In this document: positions 34,029 to 41,929 of the stretch, in pieces
How positions within the stretch are numbered: the first letter of the stretch is position 1
How the letters are laid out: every line of letters begins with the position of its first letter
Program-made: the position numbers and the translations under genes
The notes under the pieces: model-generated
The model's input: the letters and a program-made list of their open reading frames with translations, nothing else
Databases searched by the model: none
What the model was told of the DNA's origin: nothing
Assembly: GCA_944383955.1 (NCBI GenBank)
Contig: CALWRP010000093.1
Span: 1-41,929, forward strand
Length of the DNA: 41,929 bases
Source: an uncultured Clostridia bacterium
GTDB lineage: Bacteria > Bacillota > Clostridia > Oscillospirales > Acutalibacteraceae
Reading direction: 5' to 3'

Positions 34029-34359
34029 ACCGCACTTCCCCGTTTTTCGCGGCGTCGCGAATCTCGATGATGCCGTATTGCTCCGCCATGCGCTCGCAGA
34101 CCTCGCGCGTCTCCTCGTCCATGCCGCAGTCGAGGCAGAGAATCTGCTTTTCCTCCCGCCCGCCGAGCCATTTGAGCTTCTGCACGGCGTCCCGCAGGGC
34201 GAGCTCCGCCTCCTCGTCGTGGCCGCGGAAGGTGAGCAGCAGATAAATCTTCCCCGCCCTCTTCGTGCGCAGCAGCGCCCGGAGCAGCATGCGGATCGCC
34301 TCGACCGCGCCGAGAATCAGAAGCAGAGACAGGCACAGCTTTTCCAGAAACACCAGCAT
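34015..34359 (-). CDS. Small membrane-anchored protein of unknown function
   Basis: 114 residues, no family recognised. One hydrophobic segment at about residues 4-26 (FLEKLCLSLLLILGAVEAI) is followed by basic residues (LLRTKRAGK), which suggests an anchor with a cytoplasmic C-terminal domain of about 85 residues. That domain contains two cysteines ('ILCLDCGMDEET') and a predicted alpha/beta pattern ('KIYLLLTFRG…', 'KQILCLDCG', 'YGIIEIRDA'). The ribosome binding site GAGGTG lies 7 nt before the ATG, inside the 3' arm of the metK terminator. Translation therefore depends on read-through and on opening that stem. Confidence 0.7.
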   Translation of the reverse strand: MLVFLEKLCLSLLLILGAVEAIRMLLRALLRTKRAGKIYLLLTFRGHDEEAELALRDAVQKLKWLGGREEKQILCLDCGMDEETREVCERMAEQYGIIEIRDAAKNGEVRFANP

Positions 34360-34401
34360 AAAAAATCACCTCACTGTCAGGGTATGACAGCGAGGTGATT
34401 T
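34360..34401 (-). terminator. metK terminator that contains the next gene's ribosome binding site
   Basis: AAATCACCTCGCTGTCA / TGACAGTGAGGTGATTT, 17 bp with a single G-T pair and a 5-nt loop, ending in six T that run straight into the ATG of the small gene at 34359. Confidence 0.85.
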
Positions 34402-34419
34402 CTGTTCAGAAAAGAAGCG

Positions 34420-35601
34420 TCAGGCGAGAGCCGCCAGCAAAGCGTCGGCGCGGTCCGTGCGCTCCCAGGAGACGTTCAGATCCTCGCGGCCCATGTGGCC
34501 GTAGGCGGCCAGGCGGCGGTAGATCGGGCGGCGCAGGTCGAGCTCGCGGATGATGGCGGCCGGACGCAGATCAAACACCTTCTGCACGGCGGCGGCAAGC
34601 TGCTCGTTCGTGTAGCGGGAGGTGCCGAAGGCGTCCACCATCACGGACACGGGGTGCGCCACGCCGATGGCGTAGGCCAGCTGCACCTCGCATTTTTTCG
34701 CCAGGCCCGCCGCCACGATGTTCTTCGCCACATAGCGGGCGGCGTAAGCGGCGGAGCGATCCACCTTCGTCGGATCCTTGCCGGAGAAGGCGCCGCCGCC
34801 GTGGCGTCCGTAGCCGCCGTAGGTGTCCACGATGATCTTGCGGCCCGTCAGGCCGGAGTCACCCACCGGCCCGCCGATGACGAAGCGGCCGGTCGGGTTA
34901 ACGAAATACTTCGTGTTCTCGTCGAGCCACTTGGCCGGAATCACCGGGCGAATGACATATTTGAGCATGTCCTCGCGGATCTGCTCGAGGGATACCTCCG
35001 GGTCGTGCTGCGTGGAGACGACCACGGTGTCGACCCTCGAGGGCACGCCGTCGACATACTCCACCGTCACCTGGGTCTTGCCGTCGGGACGCAGATAGTA
35101 GAGCTCGCCTGTCTTGCGAACCTCCGCGAGCTTGCGGGACAGCTTGTGGGCCAGGGAGATGGCAAGCGGCATGAGCTCGGGCGTCTCGTCGCAGGCATAG
35201 CCGAACATCATGCCCTGGTCGCCTGCTCCGGTGCGGTCGTCCTCATCCTCGGCGCCGTTCTGCGCCTCGTAGGACTCGTTGACGCCCATCGCGATATCGG
35301 GAGACTGCATGTCGATGGAGGTCAGCACGCCGCAGGTCTGGCCGTTGAAGCCGAAGGCCGGGTTGTTGTAACCGATGCCGCAGACGACGTCGCGCACGAT
35401 AGCGGGAATATCGACATAGCACTCGGTGGAGATTTCGCCCATCACATGCACAACGCCCGTGGTGGCCGTCACCTCGCACGCCACGTGAGCCTGCGGGTCC
35501 TTCTCGAGAATCGCGTCGAGCACGGCGTCGGAGATCTGGTCGCAGATTTTGTCCGGATGACCTTCCGTTACGGACTCTGAGGTGAATAAGAATTTTTCCA
35601 T
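34420..35601 (-). CDS. metK: S-adenosylmethionine synthase
   Basis: 393 residues. Makes SAM from methionine and ATP. Signatures are '[22 protein letters not shown]', the ATP motif '[13 protein letters not shown]', and the phosphate-binding loop '[19 protein letters not shown]'. The ATG at 35601 has AAAGGCAGG about 7 nt upstream. Controlled by an S-box riboswitch in its leader, so high SAM should end transcription early. SAM made here is the substrate of QueA and TlyA in this window. Confidence 0.97.
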   Translation of the reverse strand: MEKFLFTSESVTEGHPDKICDQISDAVLDAILEKDPQAHVACEVTATTGVVHVMGEISTECYVDIPAIVRDVVCGIGYNNPAFGFNGQTCGVLTSIDMQSPDIAMGVNESYEAQNGAEDEDDRTGAGDQGMMFGYACDETPELMPLAISLAHKLSRKLAEVRKTGELYYLRPDGKTQVTVEYVDGVPSRVDTVVVSTQHDPEVSLEQIREDMLKYVIRPVIPAKWLDENTKYFVNPTGRFVIGGPVGDSGLTGRKIIVDTYGGYGRHGGGAFSGKDPTKVDRSAAYAARYVAKNIVAAGLAKKCEVQLAYAIGVAHPVSVMVDAFGTSRYTNEQLAAAVQKVFDLRPAAIIRELDLRRPIYRRLAAYGHMGREDLNVSWERTDRADALLAALA

Positions 35602-35687
35602 TTTAATACCTGCCTTTCTGCATACAGGCGGGTTTCCCCGCCGCATCCAGCCCCTTCGCCGTCTGGCGTCAATGCGGAAACATCGGA

Positions 35688-35826
35688 AAATAGAGAAAGC
35701 CGCTCGGGCAGTCCGAACGGCTTTCTGAAAACCTCATCTTTCGGTTACCCGCAGGAATTAGCACCTTGCAAATGCAGGTTGCCGGACATCACAGGGCCTG
35801 TTCCCTCCGTCACTCTTGATAAGGGG
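35688..35826 (-). promoter_or_regulatory. SAM-I riboswitch (S-box) with terminator, upstream of metK
   Basis: On the minus strand: CTTATCAAGAGTGACGGAGG, GGGAACAGGCCCTGTGATG, CCGGCAACCTGCA, AAGGTGCTAATTCC, TGCGGGTAACC and GAAAGATGAGG, the full order of S-box blocks (about 35727-35826). The terminator stem GAAAGCCGTTCGG / CCGAGCGGCTTTC at 35695-35725 is followed by CTCTATTTT. The 35602-35980 gap is this leader, its promoter and the downstream end of ribU. Confidence 0.97.
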
Positions 35827-35849
35827 CTATTCATTTTTCAACGGGAATC

Positions 35850-35858
35850 AGTATAGCA
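35850..35858 (-). promoter_or_regulatory. Extended -10 promoter of metK
   Basis: TGCTATACT on the minus strand about 25 nt before the S-box. No good -35. Confidence 0.6.
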
Positions 35859-35904
35859 CAGGTGCGCCGGGAAATATGTGAACAATCTGTAAATTATTTT
35901 CCCG

Positions 35905-35928
35905 AGCCTGCCCGGCGTTCCGCAGGCT
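35905..35928 (-). terminator. Hairpin after ribU
   Basis: AGCCTGC / GCAGGCT with a GC-rich loop, then CGGGAAAATAATTT on the minus strand; only loosely like an intrinsic terminator. Confidence 0.4.
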
Positions 35929-35980
35929 TCCTTCTCCTGCGCGCACGGGACATTCGGCGCACACTCCGCGCGGTCGCGGC

Positions 35981-36604
35981 TTACGCCCTCGCCTTGCCCT
36001 TGAGAATCGGAGAGAGATGCTTGTAGAGCAGGAAGGTGAGAACGGAATCGAGAATGCCCTTGCCCAGCGTCAGCGGCACGTTGAAGACGAGGATGCCCTT
36101 CCAGATCTCGTCGGCCCACGGCACGAGGATAGAATACATGTCGACGATCGCCTGCTCGGGCATGATCAGCATGTAGGCCGGATAGACGATGAAGAGGTTG
36201 ACGAAGAAGCTGCAGAAGGCCATCACCAGCGTGCCGGCAACCATGCCGATCAGCGCAGTTTTTCTGGTCTGCTTTCTGCGGTAGAGAATGCCGGCCGGCA
36301 GCACAAACAGGGCGCCGAGCAGGAAGTTGCACAGCTCGCCGACGCCGCCGGTGGTGGTGGCGGGCAGATTAAAGAGATTCTTGATCAGGCAGACCGCGAC
36401 GCCGTAGGCGGGCCCGAGGGCGAAGGAGGCCAGCAGGGCCGGCAGCTCAGAAAAATCGACCTTCAGATAGGACGGCAGGATCGGCAGGCCAAAGCTGATG
36501 AACATCAGAATGGTCGCCATCGCGCTCATCAGGGCGCAGACGGCGATCTTGCGCACGCTGATTCTGCGCGCCTCGGCAGGACTGGATACGGATGTGTTTG
36601 TCAT
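35981..36604 (-). CDS. ribU: Riboflavin ECF transporter S component
   Basis: 207 residues with about six membrane helices, starting 'ISVRKIAVCALMSAMATILMFISFGLPILP'. The family pattern 'LKVDFSELPALLASFALGPAYGVAVCLIKNLFNL' and 'GGVGELCNFLLGALFVLPAGILYRR' fit RibU. S components bind the vitamin and couple to a shared energising module (EcfA/A'/T), which is not in this window. The identification as the riboflavin type rests on sequence and on the FMN riboswitch in its leader. Confidence 0.94.
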   Translation of the reverse strand: MTNTSVSSPAEARRISVRKIAVCALMSAMATILMFISFGLPILPSYLKVDFSELPALLASFALGPAYGVAVCLIKNLFNLPATTTGGVGELCNFLLGALFVLPAGILYRRKQTRKTALIGMVAGTLVMAFCSFFVNLFIVYPAYMLIMPEQAIVDMYSILVPWADEIWKGILVFNVPLTLGKGILDSVLTFLLYKHLSPILKGKARA

Positions 36605-36660
36605 GTGTCATTCCTCCAATGTGTTATTTTGCAGTCTTTCACCGCGTGCGGTTCAGGAGG

Positions 36661-36848
36661 AAGAAAAAGCGCCCCTTCATCGCAGTGAAGCGATAAAGGG
36701 GCGCGCAAAAATACCTTCTGATACCCGCTTCTTTCATCCGGACTGTACCGTTGGCTCTGGATTCACACCAGGATCAGCTTGCGCTCGCGGGCTTATCGGC
36801 AAACGCCGCATCACCGCCAGTGGGGAATTGCACCCCGCCCCGAAGACA
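36661..36848 (-). promoter_or_regulatory. FMN riboswitch (RFN element) with terminator, upstream of ribU
   Basis: On the minus strand: CTTCGGGGCGGGGTGCAATT, CCCCACTGGCGGTGATGCGG, GCCCGCGAGCGCAAGCTGAT, CCTGGTGTGAATCCAGAGCC, then AACGGTACAGTCCGGATGAA and AGAAGCGGG (about 36725-36845). This is the complete RFN consensus. A terminator GCGCCCCTTTATCGC / GCGATGAAGGGGCGC with TTTTTCTTCC occupies 36661-36704. Confidence 0.97.
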
Positions 36849-36868
36849 GCTATTTAAATGACGGTATT

Positions 36869-36897
36869 AGCATAGCACTCTGTGAAGGTTTTGTCAA
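36869..36897 (-). promoter_or_regulatory. Sigma-A promoter of ribU
   Basis: TTGACA (36892-36897), 17-nt spacer, TATGCT (36869-36874) with a TG extension, on the minus strand. The -35 contains the TGA stop codon of the preceding phosphoesterase gene. Confidence 0.85.
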
Positions 36898-37778
36898 CCT
36901 ATATTTCCAGTTTGAGACGCTTTCCCTCTGTCCTCCAGCGGGACAGGAAGCAGATCGACAAGGACAAGCTCCGGCGGATTGCAGACGCGCGGCAGGCTGT
37001 TTCGCGCGAGACCGCGGCTGACCACCATCGCAGTGCCCGCCTTTCGGTAAAAGCCGCCCGCATAACGCGGCAGAAAACCCTGATTCGGCGCATAGAGCCC
37101 GTTCACGAGGCCGGGAATGCGCACCTGTCCGCCGTGGGCATGGCCGCACAATGCCAAATCAAAGCCGCAGGAGGCATAGAGAGGCAGCTTCTCCGGCCTG
37201 TGGCTGAGCAGCACGCTGAAAACGCCCTCCTCCCGATCCCGTTCGCAGCGATAGAGCTGGCCCATCCACCCCTCTCTGCGGGAATAAAAATCTGCCTGCG
37301 GGTCGTCCACGCCGCCAATGGAGATTTTTTCCTCTCCCTTGTGCAGAAGGATGGTGGTTCCCTCGAGCACAAAGACGCCAAAGGCGCGCATGAGTTCCTT
37401 CACAGCCTCCTCCCGGCCATAGCGCAGCTCATGATTCCCGCTGACATAGAAGAGGGGCCACCGGCCGCACAGAGAGAGCAGAAGCTCCTGCAGGCCGTCG
37501 AGCGGATCTCTGTCCGGCGCCATGTCGCCCGCCATCAGCACGGCATCCGGCCTGGCGGCAGCAAGCTTGCGCAGCAGCTCCGACTGCCCGCAGCCATAGC
37601 TGGCGCTGTGCAGATCGCTGAGCAGAGCAAGACGGAAAGGAACCGTCGTCTTCCGCGTCAGGACACGATAGCGGCGAACCCGCAGCCCGGACCACAGCAG
37701 CGCCGCGCCTGCCACGGCGACTGCCAGTCCTCTCTTCATCAGGCCAAAACGGCCGGTTCTCTTGTACATATCACGCAT
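36894..37778 (-). CDS. Membrane-anchored metallophosphoesterase (YkuE-like)
   Basis: About 294 residues. An N-terminal basic stretch and membrane segment (LMKRGLAVAVAGAALLWSGLRV) are followed by a calcineurin-type phosphoesterase with all metal motifs: 'LLSDLHSASYG' (DxH), 'MAGDMAPDRD' (GD), 'YVSGNHELRYG' (GNHE), 'LLSHRPE' and 'ALCGHAHGGQ' (GHxH). The YkuE/YaeI group is the best match; substrates may be lipid-linked phosphates, but this is not certain. Several ATGs cluster at 37769-37781 after CAGGA; 37778 is used. Its stop lies within the ribU promoter -35, so transcription of the two may be linked. Confidence 0.88.
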   Translation of the reverse strand: MRDMYKRTGRFGLMKRGLAVAVAGAALLWSGLRVRRYRVLTRKTTVPFRLALLSDLHSASYGCGQSELLRKLAAARPDAVLMAGDMAPDRDPLDGLQELLLSLCGRWPLFYVSGNHELRYGREEAVKELMRAFGVFVLEGTTILLHKGEEKISIGGVDDPQADFYSRREGWMGQLYRCERDREEGVFSVLLSHRPEKLPLYASCGFDLALCGHAHGGQVRIPGLVNGLYAPNQGFLPRYAGGFYRKAGTAMVVSRGLARNSLPRVCNPPELVLVDLLPVPLEDRGKASQTGNIG

Positions 37779-38113
37779 CATTCCTGTTCCAGCAGTAATG
37801 AAAAGCGTCCCTCTCCTCCGGGATAAGAATAAGCAGAACGGCAAAAGGACACTTTTTCTAATGGTATCACACTCCACGCAAAAAGAAAAGACCCATCATA
37901 CGGCGGTATGGTTCCCAAAAAGAAAGCGGCCAAACTGTCCCCCTGAAAAAAGAATGAAATCATAAAAAACAGCGTCCAGTAAAAATGGATTTGCCGGATA
38001 GGTTTTCACAGAGAAGAAGCATGAAAACCGTGCGGGAAAGAAGCGGCAGAGCGCTCCCGGAAGACAAAAGAAAAGACCCCGCCCTTTCGGACGAGGTCTT
38101 CTGAAAGACGAAA
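37779..38113. other. Gap between the phosphoesterase and tuf
   Basis: Contains the tuf terminator (38065-38100) and a small symmetrical CATACGGCGGTATG (37899-37912). Otherwise A-rich on the plus strand. No coding sequence or known RNA recognised. Confidence 0.5.
38065..38100 (-). terminator. tuf terminator
   Basis: AAGACCTCGTCC / GGGCGGGGTCTT (12 bp with G-T pairs), GAAA loop, then TTCTTTTG on the minus strand. Confidence 0.85.
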
Positions 38114-39316
38114 TTACTCGTTGATGCCGATAACAACACCGGAACCGACGGTACGGCCGCCCTCACGGATAGCGAAGCGGAGGCCCTCCTCGATAGCGAT
38201 GGGGGTGATCAGCTCGACGTCCATCTCGACGTTATCGCCAGGCATGCACATCTCGGTGCCCTCGGGCAGGGAGATGACGCCGGTCACGTCGGTGGTTCTG
38301 AAATAGAACTGAGGACGATAGTTGTTGAAGAAGGGGGTATGACGGCCGCCCTCGTCCTTGGTCAGGACGTAAACCTGGCCGCGGAACTTGGTGTGCGGAT
38401 GAATCGTGCCGGGCTTGCAGAGAACCTGGCCGCGCTCGATCTCGTTTCTCTGAACGCCGCGGAGCAGAACGCCGACGTTGTCGCCAGCCTCGGCGAAGTC
38501 CAGCGTCTTGCGGAACATCTCAAGGCCCGTGATAACGGACTTTCTGCGCTCGTCGGTGAGGCCGATGATCTCGACTTCCTCGCCAACCTTCGCCATGCCG
38601 CGCTCCACACGACCGGTGGCAACGGTGCCGCGGCCGGTGATCGTGAAGACGTCCTCAACAGGCATCAGGAAGGGCAGGTCGGACTTGCGCTCCGGGGTCG
38701 GGATATAGCTGTCGACAGCGTCCATGAGCTCATGGATGCAGGCATACTCGGGAGCGTTCGGGTCGGTGGAGGTGGACTCCAGGACCTTCAGGCCGGAACC
38801 GCGGATGATGGGGGTGTCGTCGCCCGGGAACTCGTACTCGCTCAGCAGGTCGCGAATCTCCATCTCGACGAGATCGAGGAGCTCCTCGTCGTCGACCTGG
38901 TCGACCTTATTCATGAACACGACGATGTACGGCACGCCGACCTGACGGGCGAGCAGGATGTGCTCACGGGTCTGGGGCATCGGGCCGTCCGCAGCGGAAA
39001 CAACCAGGATAGCGCCGTCCATCTGAGCAGCACCGGTGATCATGTTCTTGACATAGTCAGCATGGCCGGGGCAGTCAACGTGGGCATAGTGGCGGGTCTT
39101 GGTGTGATACTCAACGTGAGCGGTGTTGATGGTAATGCCGCGCTCTCTCTCCTCAGGAGCCTTATCAATGTTGGCGTAGTCCATATACTCGGCCTCGCCG
39201 TCCAGAGCCAGCACCTTCGTGATAGCAGCGGTCAGAGTGGTCTTGCCATGGTCAACGTGACCAATGGTACCAATGTTTACGTGGGGAAGGGATCTGTCAA
39301 ACTTTTCCTTGGCCAT
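38114..39316 (-). CDS. tuf: Translation elongation factor Tu
   Basis: 400 residues, full length. GTPase that brings aminoacyl-tRNA to the ribosome. G1 is GHVDHGKTT near residue 18, followed by '[15 protein letters not shown]', '[12 protein letters not shown]' and 'NKVDQVDD'; the C-terminal barrels end '…[15 protein letters not shown]'. AAGGAGG precedes the ATG. A promoter in the fusA-tuf gap allows expression apart from the rest of the str operon. Confidence 0.98.
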   Translation of the reverse strand: MAKEKFDRSLPHVNIGTIGHVDHGKTTLTAAITKVLALDGEAEYMDYANIDKAPEERERGITINTAHVEYHTKTRHYAHVDCPGHADYVKNMITGAAQMDGAILVVSAADGPMPQTREHILLARQVGVPYIVVFMNKVDQVDDEELLDLVEMEIRDLLSEYEFPGDDTPIIRGSGLKVLESTSTDPNAPEYACIHELMDAVDSYIPTPERKSDLPFLMPVEDVFTITGRGTVATGRVERGMAKVGEEVEIIGLTDERRKSVITGLEMFRKTLDFAEAGDNVGVLLRGVQRNEIERGQVLCKPGTIHPHTKFRGQVYVLTKDEGGRHTPFFNNYRPQFYFRTTDVTGVISLPEGTEMCMPGDNVEMDVELITPIAIEEGLRFAIREGGRTVGSGVVIGINE

Positions 39317-39375
39317 TGGAATTTCCTCCTTTTTATGGTGAAACCTTAATGAAATGCAGCCCGACTATACTCATC

Positions 39376-39404
39376 ATTCTAGCAAAAACATGCGTAAAAA
39401 TCAA
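39376..39404 (-). promoter_or_regulatory. Internal promoter of tuf
   Basis: TTGATT (39399-39404), 17-nt spacer, TAGAAT (39376-39381) with a TGC extension, on the minus strand. It lies within the 113-nt fusA-tuf gap. Confidence 0.75.
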
Positions 39405-39429
39405 GCATAATCCCGCATTATTTTGGAAG

Positions 39430-41532
39430 TTATTCGCTCTTCTTTCCGCGCTCGGAAATGATGTTGTCAGAGACGAATTTCGGAACCTCAGCATAGTGAT
39501 CGGGCTCCATGGTATACTGGCCGCGGCCCTGCGTCTTGGAACGCATGTCGGTGGCATAACCGAACATCTCGGACAGCGGAACCATGGCGTTGATCTGCTG
39601 GGCGCCGGAGACAGCCTCCATGCCGGAGATCAGGCCGCGGCGGGAGTTCAGGTCGCCGATAACGTCGCCCATATACTCCTCGGGAACCGTGACGACAACC
39701 TTCATGATAGGCTCAAGAATGACCGGATCCGCCTTGCGCGCGGCCTCCTTGAAGGCCATCGAGCCGGCGATCTTAAACGCCATTTCGGAGGAGTCAACCT
39801 CATGATAGGAGCCGTCGTAGAGGGTAACCTTCACGTCAACCACGTTGTAGCCGGCCAGGACGCCGGAGAGCATGGCTCCCTGGATACCCTGATCAACCGC
39901 AGGAATATACTCCTTCGGGATCGCGCCGCCGACAACGGCGTTGACAAACTCGTAGCCCTTCTCGGGGTTGGGCTCGATCTTAATCTTAACGTGACCATAC
40001 TGGCCTTTACCGCCGGACTGTCTGGCGTACTTGGTATCGACGTCAGCCATCTTGCGGATGGTCTCCTTGTACGCAACCTGGGGCTTACCGACGTTCGCCT
40101 CCACCTTGAACTCACGGAGCAGACGGTCGACGATAATCTCCAGATGCAGCTCGCCCATGCCGGCGATGATGGTCTGGCCGGTTTCCTGATCCGTGTAGGC
40201 CTTGAAGGTCGGGTCCTCCTCCGCCAGCTTGGCGAGAGCGATGCCCATCTTCTCCTGGCCGGCCTTCGTCTTGGGCTCGATGGCGACGCGGATAACAGGC
40301 TCCGGGAACTCCATGGACTCGAGGATAATCGGATGCTTCTCATCGCAGAAGGTGTCGCCGGTGGTGGTGTTCTTCACACCGATGGCGGCGGCGATATCGC
40401 CCGCGTACACGATGTCCAGATCCTGGCGGTGGTTCGCGTGCATCTGCAGAATGCGGCCGATGCGCTCGTTGGCGTCCTTGGTGGAGTTGTAAACGGTGGC
40501 GCCGGCAGAAAGGGTGCCGGAGTACACACGGAAATAGCAAAGCTTGCCGACAAAGGGATCCGCCGCAATCTTGAACGCGAGCGCGGAGAACGGCTCGCTG
40601 TCGGAAGCATGGCGGTCCTCTTCCTCACCGGTCTCGGGGTTGGTGCCCTTGATGGCGGGAATATCGGTCGGGGCGGGCATGAAGGCGACAATGGCGTCGA
40701 GAAGCTTCTGAACGCCCTTGTTGCGGTAGGAGGTGCCGCAGACAACCGGAACCATCTTGTTGGCGATGGTGGCCTTGCGGATGGTGGCGATGATCTCCTC
40801 CTTGGTGATCTCCTCGCCGCCGAGATACTTCTCCATAAGGTCGTCATCCTGCTCGGCGACAGCCTCGATCAGAGCGGTATGGTACTCGTCCGCCTTGTCC
40901 TTCATCTCCTCGGGGATGTCCTCCACGCGCATGTCCTTGCCCATGTCGTCGTAGTAGACGTCCGCCTTCATCTCCACCAGGTCGATGATACCGCGGAAGG
41001 TATCCTCGCTGCCGATGGGGAGCTGAATCGGCACGGCATTGCAGTGCAGGCGATCCTTCATCATCTGCACAACATGGTAGAAGTCGGCGCCCATGATGTC
41101 CATCTTATTGATGTACGCCATGCGCGGAACGCCGTACTCCTCCGCCTGACGCCACACGGTCTCGGACTGAGGCTCAACGCCGCCCTTGGCGCAGAAGACG
41201 GTCACGGAGCCGTCGAGCACACGCAGGGAGCGCTCAACCTCAACCGTGAAGTCCACGTGGCCGGGGGTGTCGATGATGTTGATGCGATGGGGCTCATACT
41301 GCTTGTTGGAACCGCTCCAGAAGCAGGTGGTAGCAGCGGAGGTGATGGTGATGCCTCTCTCCTGCTCCTGCGCCATCCAGTCCATCGTCGCAGCGCCGTC
41401 ATGCGTCTCGCCGATCTTGTGATTGACGCCCGTGTAGTAAAGAATACGCTCGGTCGTCGTCGTCTTACCGGCATCGATGTGAGCCATGATGCCGATGTTG
41501 CGGGTCATTTCAAGTGATACCTGCCTAGGCAT
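39430..41532 (-). CDS. fusA: Translation elongation factor G
   Basis: 700 residues. GTPase driving ribosomal translocation. G1 is '[19 protein letters not shown]', then '[15 protein letters not shown]', '[21 protein letters not shown]' and '[10 protein letters not shown]'. The later domains carry the usual EF-G signatures such as '[18 protein letters not shown]' and '[11 protein letters not shown]'. AAAGGAGG lies just before the ATG. Follows rpsG by 38 nt in the standard str order. Confidence 0.98.
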   Translation of the reverse strand: MPRQVSLEMTRNIGIMAHIDAGKTTTTERILYYTGVNHKIGETHDGAATMDWMAQEQERGITITSAATTCFWSGSNKQYEPHRINIIDTPGHVDFTVEVERSLRVLDGSVTVFCAKGGVEPQSETVWRQAEEYGVPRMAYINKMDIMGADFYHVVQMMKDRLHCNAVPIQLPIGSEDTFRGIIDLVEMKADVYYDDMGKDMRVEDIPEEMKDKADEYHTALIEAVAEQDDDLMEKYLGGEEITKEEIIATIRKATIANKMVPVVCGTSYRNKGVQKLLDAIVAFMPAPTDIPAIKGTNPETGEEEDRHASDSEPFSALAFKIAADPFVGKLCYFRVYSGTLSAGATVYNSTKDANERIGRILQMHANHRQDLDIVYAGDIAAAIGVKNTTTGDTFCDEKHPIILESMEFPEPVIRVAIEPKTKAGQEKMGIALAKLAEEDPTFKAYTDQETGQTIIAGMGELHLEIIVDRLLREFKVEANVGKPQVAYKETIRKMADVDTKYARQSGGKGQYGHVKIKIEPNPEKGYEFVNAVVGGAIPKEYIPAVDQGIQGAMLSGVLAGYNVVDVKVTLYDGSYHEVDSSEMAFKIAGSMAFKEAARKADPVILEPIMKVVVTVPEEYMGDVIGDLNSRRGLISGMEAVSGAQQINAMVPLSEMFGYATDMRSKTQGRGQYTMEPDHYAEVPKFVSDNIISERGKKSE

Positions 41533-41570
41533 AGTTTCCTCCTTTTACTCTGAAAACGGTTCTGTGGGCA

Positions 41571-41929
41571 TTACCAGCGGTAATGCGCGAACGCCTTGTT
41601 GGCCTCTGCCATCTTGTGCGTATCGTCACGCTTCTTGGCAGCGCCACCGGCACCGTTAACAGCATCCAGGATCTCGCCGGCAAGTCTCTCCTTCATGGTC
41701 TTCTCGGAACGGGCTCTGGAATACGTCGTGATCCAGCGCAGGCCCAGCGTCTCGCGGCGCTCGGGGCGAACCTCCATCGGGACCTGGTAGGTGGCGCCGC
41801 CCACACGGCGGGCCTTAACCTCCAGAGAAGGCATCACGTTCTCCATCGCCTGCTCGAAAACCTCAAGGGGATTCTTTCCCGTCTTCTCGCTGATAATATC
41901 AAAAGCACCGTAAACGATCTTCTGGGCGA
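41571..41929 (-). CDS. rpsG: 30S ribosomal protein S7, 5' end outside the window
   Basis: The C-terminal 119 or so codons are present, beginning within '…[15 protein letters not shown]' and including '[20 protein letters not shown]', '[14 protein letters not shown]', 'LRWITTYSR' and the end '[10 protein letters not shown]'. S7 is a primary 16S rRNA-binding protein at the head of the 30S subunit. The window edge truncates the gene; rpsL is expected further upstream. Confidence 0.97.
   Translation of the reverse strand, partial: AQKIVYGAFDIISEKTGKNPLEVFEQAMENVMPSLEVKARRVGGATYQVPMEVRPERRETLGLRWITTYSRARSEKTMKERLAGEILDAVNGAGGAAKKRDDTHKMAEANKAFAHYRW

Noticed and set aside
36498-36857. A 119-codon frame between ribU and the phosphoesterase
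   Set aside because: It runs through the FMN riboswitch and its terminator on the opposite strand.
37899-37912. CATACGGCGGTATG palindrome as an operator
   Set aside because: It is far from any promoter and occurs once; no regulator gene is adjacent.
1-41929. CRISPR arrays, tRNA or rRNA genes, prophage modules
   Set aside because: No regularly spaced repeats, no cloverleaf or CCA-type ends, no rRNA core sequences and no phage structural genes were seen.

Overview
The window reads as a piece of a spore-forming, high-GC member of the class Clostridia (Bacillota), probably a gut anaerobe of the Oscillospiraceae/Christensenellales type. Support: dipicolinate synthase genes (dpaA, dpaB) show endospore formation. 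The regulatory RNAs are classic Firmicutes ones: lysine, S-box and FMN riboswitches and a tyrosine T-box. The dxs-tlyA-nadK-argR-recN cluster and AGGAGG-type ribosome binding sites fit the same group. The genus is inference. No rRNA, tRNA, CRISPR array, prophage or transposase gene was seen.

Layout. 37-1034: remains of a GH127-type glycosidase gene with its middle deleted. 1087-2917: a small, more AT-rich islet inserted at the 3' end of queA. It carries a three-gene Panacea (DUF4065) / MazF-like / XRE-type operon resembling a toxin-antitoxin system, and it has short repeats at both ends. 2894-3928: queA. 3962-7707: lysine-riboswitch operon asd-dapA-dapB-ACT protein. 7817-10525: a large YfhO-type membrane protein. 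10706-12269: tyrS behind a T-box. 12337-22749: one long leftward operon yfmF-yfmH-lgt-folD-dxs-tlyA-nadK-argR-recN. 22959-23720: a carboxylesterase. 23915-25456: metY with a long unexplained leader. 25492-26942: dpaA-dpaB. 27116-28599: murC. 28745-29671: a DUF1848 protein. 29754-30779: a MreB-type protein. 30854-34028: recD2-comF. 34015-35858: S-box, metK and a small membrane protein whose ribosome binding site lies inside the metK terminator. 35981-36897: FMN riboswitch and ribU. 36894-37778: a membrane-anchored metallophosphoesterase. 38065-41929: the str operon end (rpsG-fusA-tuf).

How parts fit together. Asd, DapA and DapB make the lysine and diaminopimelate precursors. The DapA product is also the substrate of DpaA/DpaB for spore dipicolinate, and MurC builds the peptidoglycan precursor that later receives diaminopimelate. 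MetY and MetK form a methionine/SAM branch fed from the same aspartate semialdehyde. The least ordinary part is the islet at 1087-2917. The next most unusual are two control arrangements around 33.9-34.4 kb: a Shine-Dalgarno inside a terminator stem, and a terminator directly downstream of the recD2 promoter.
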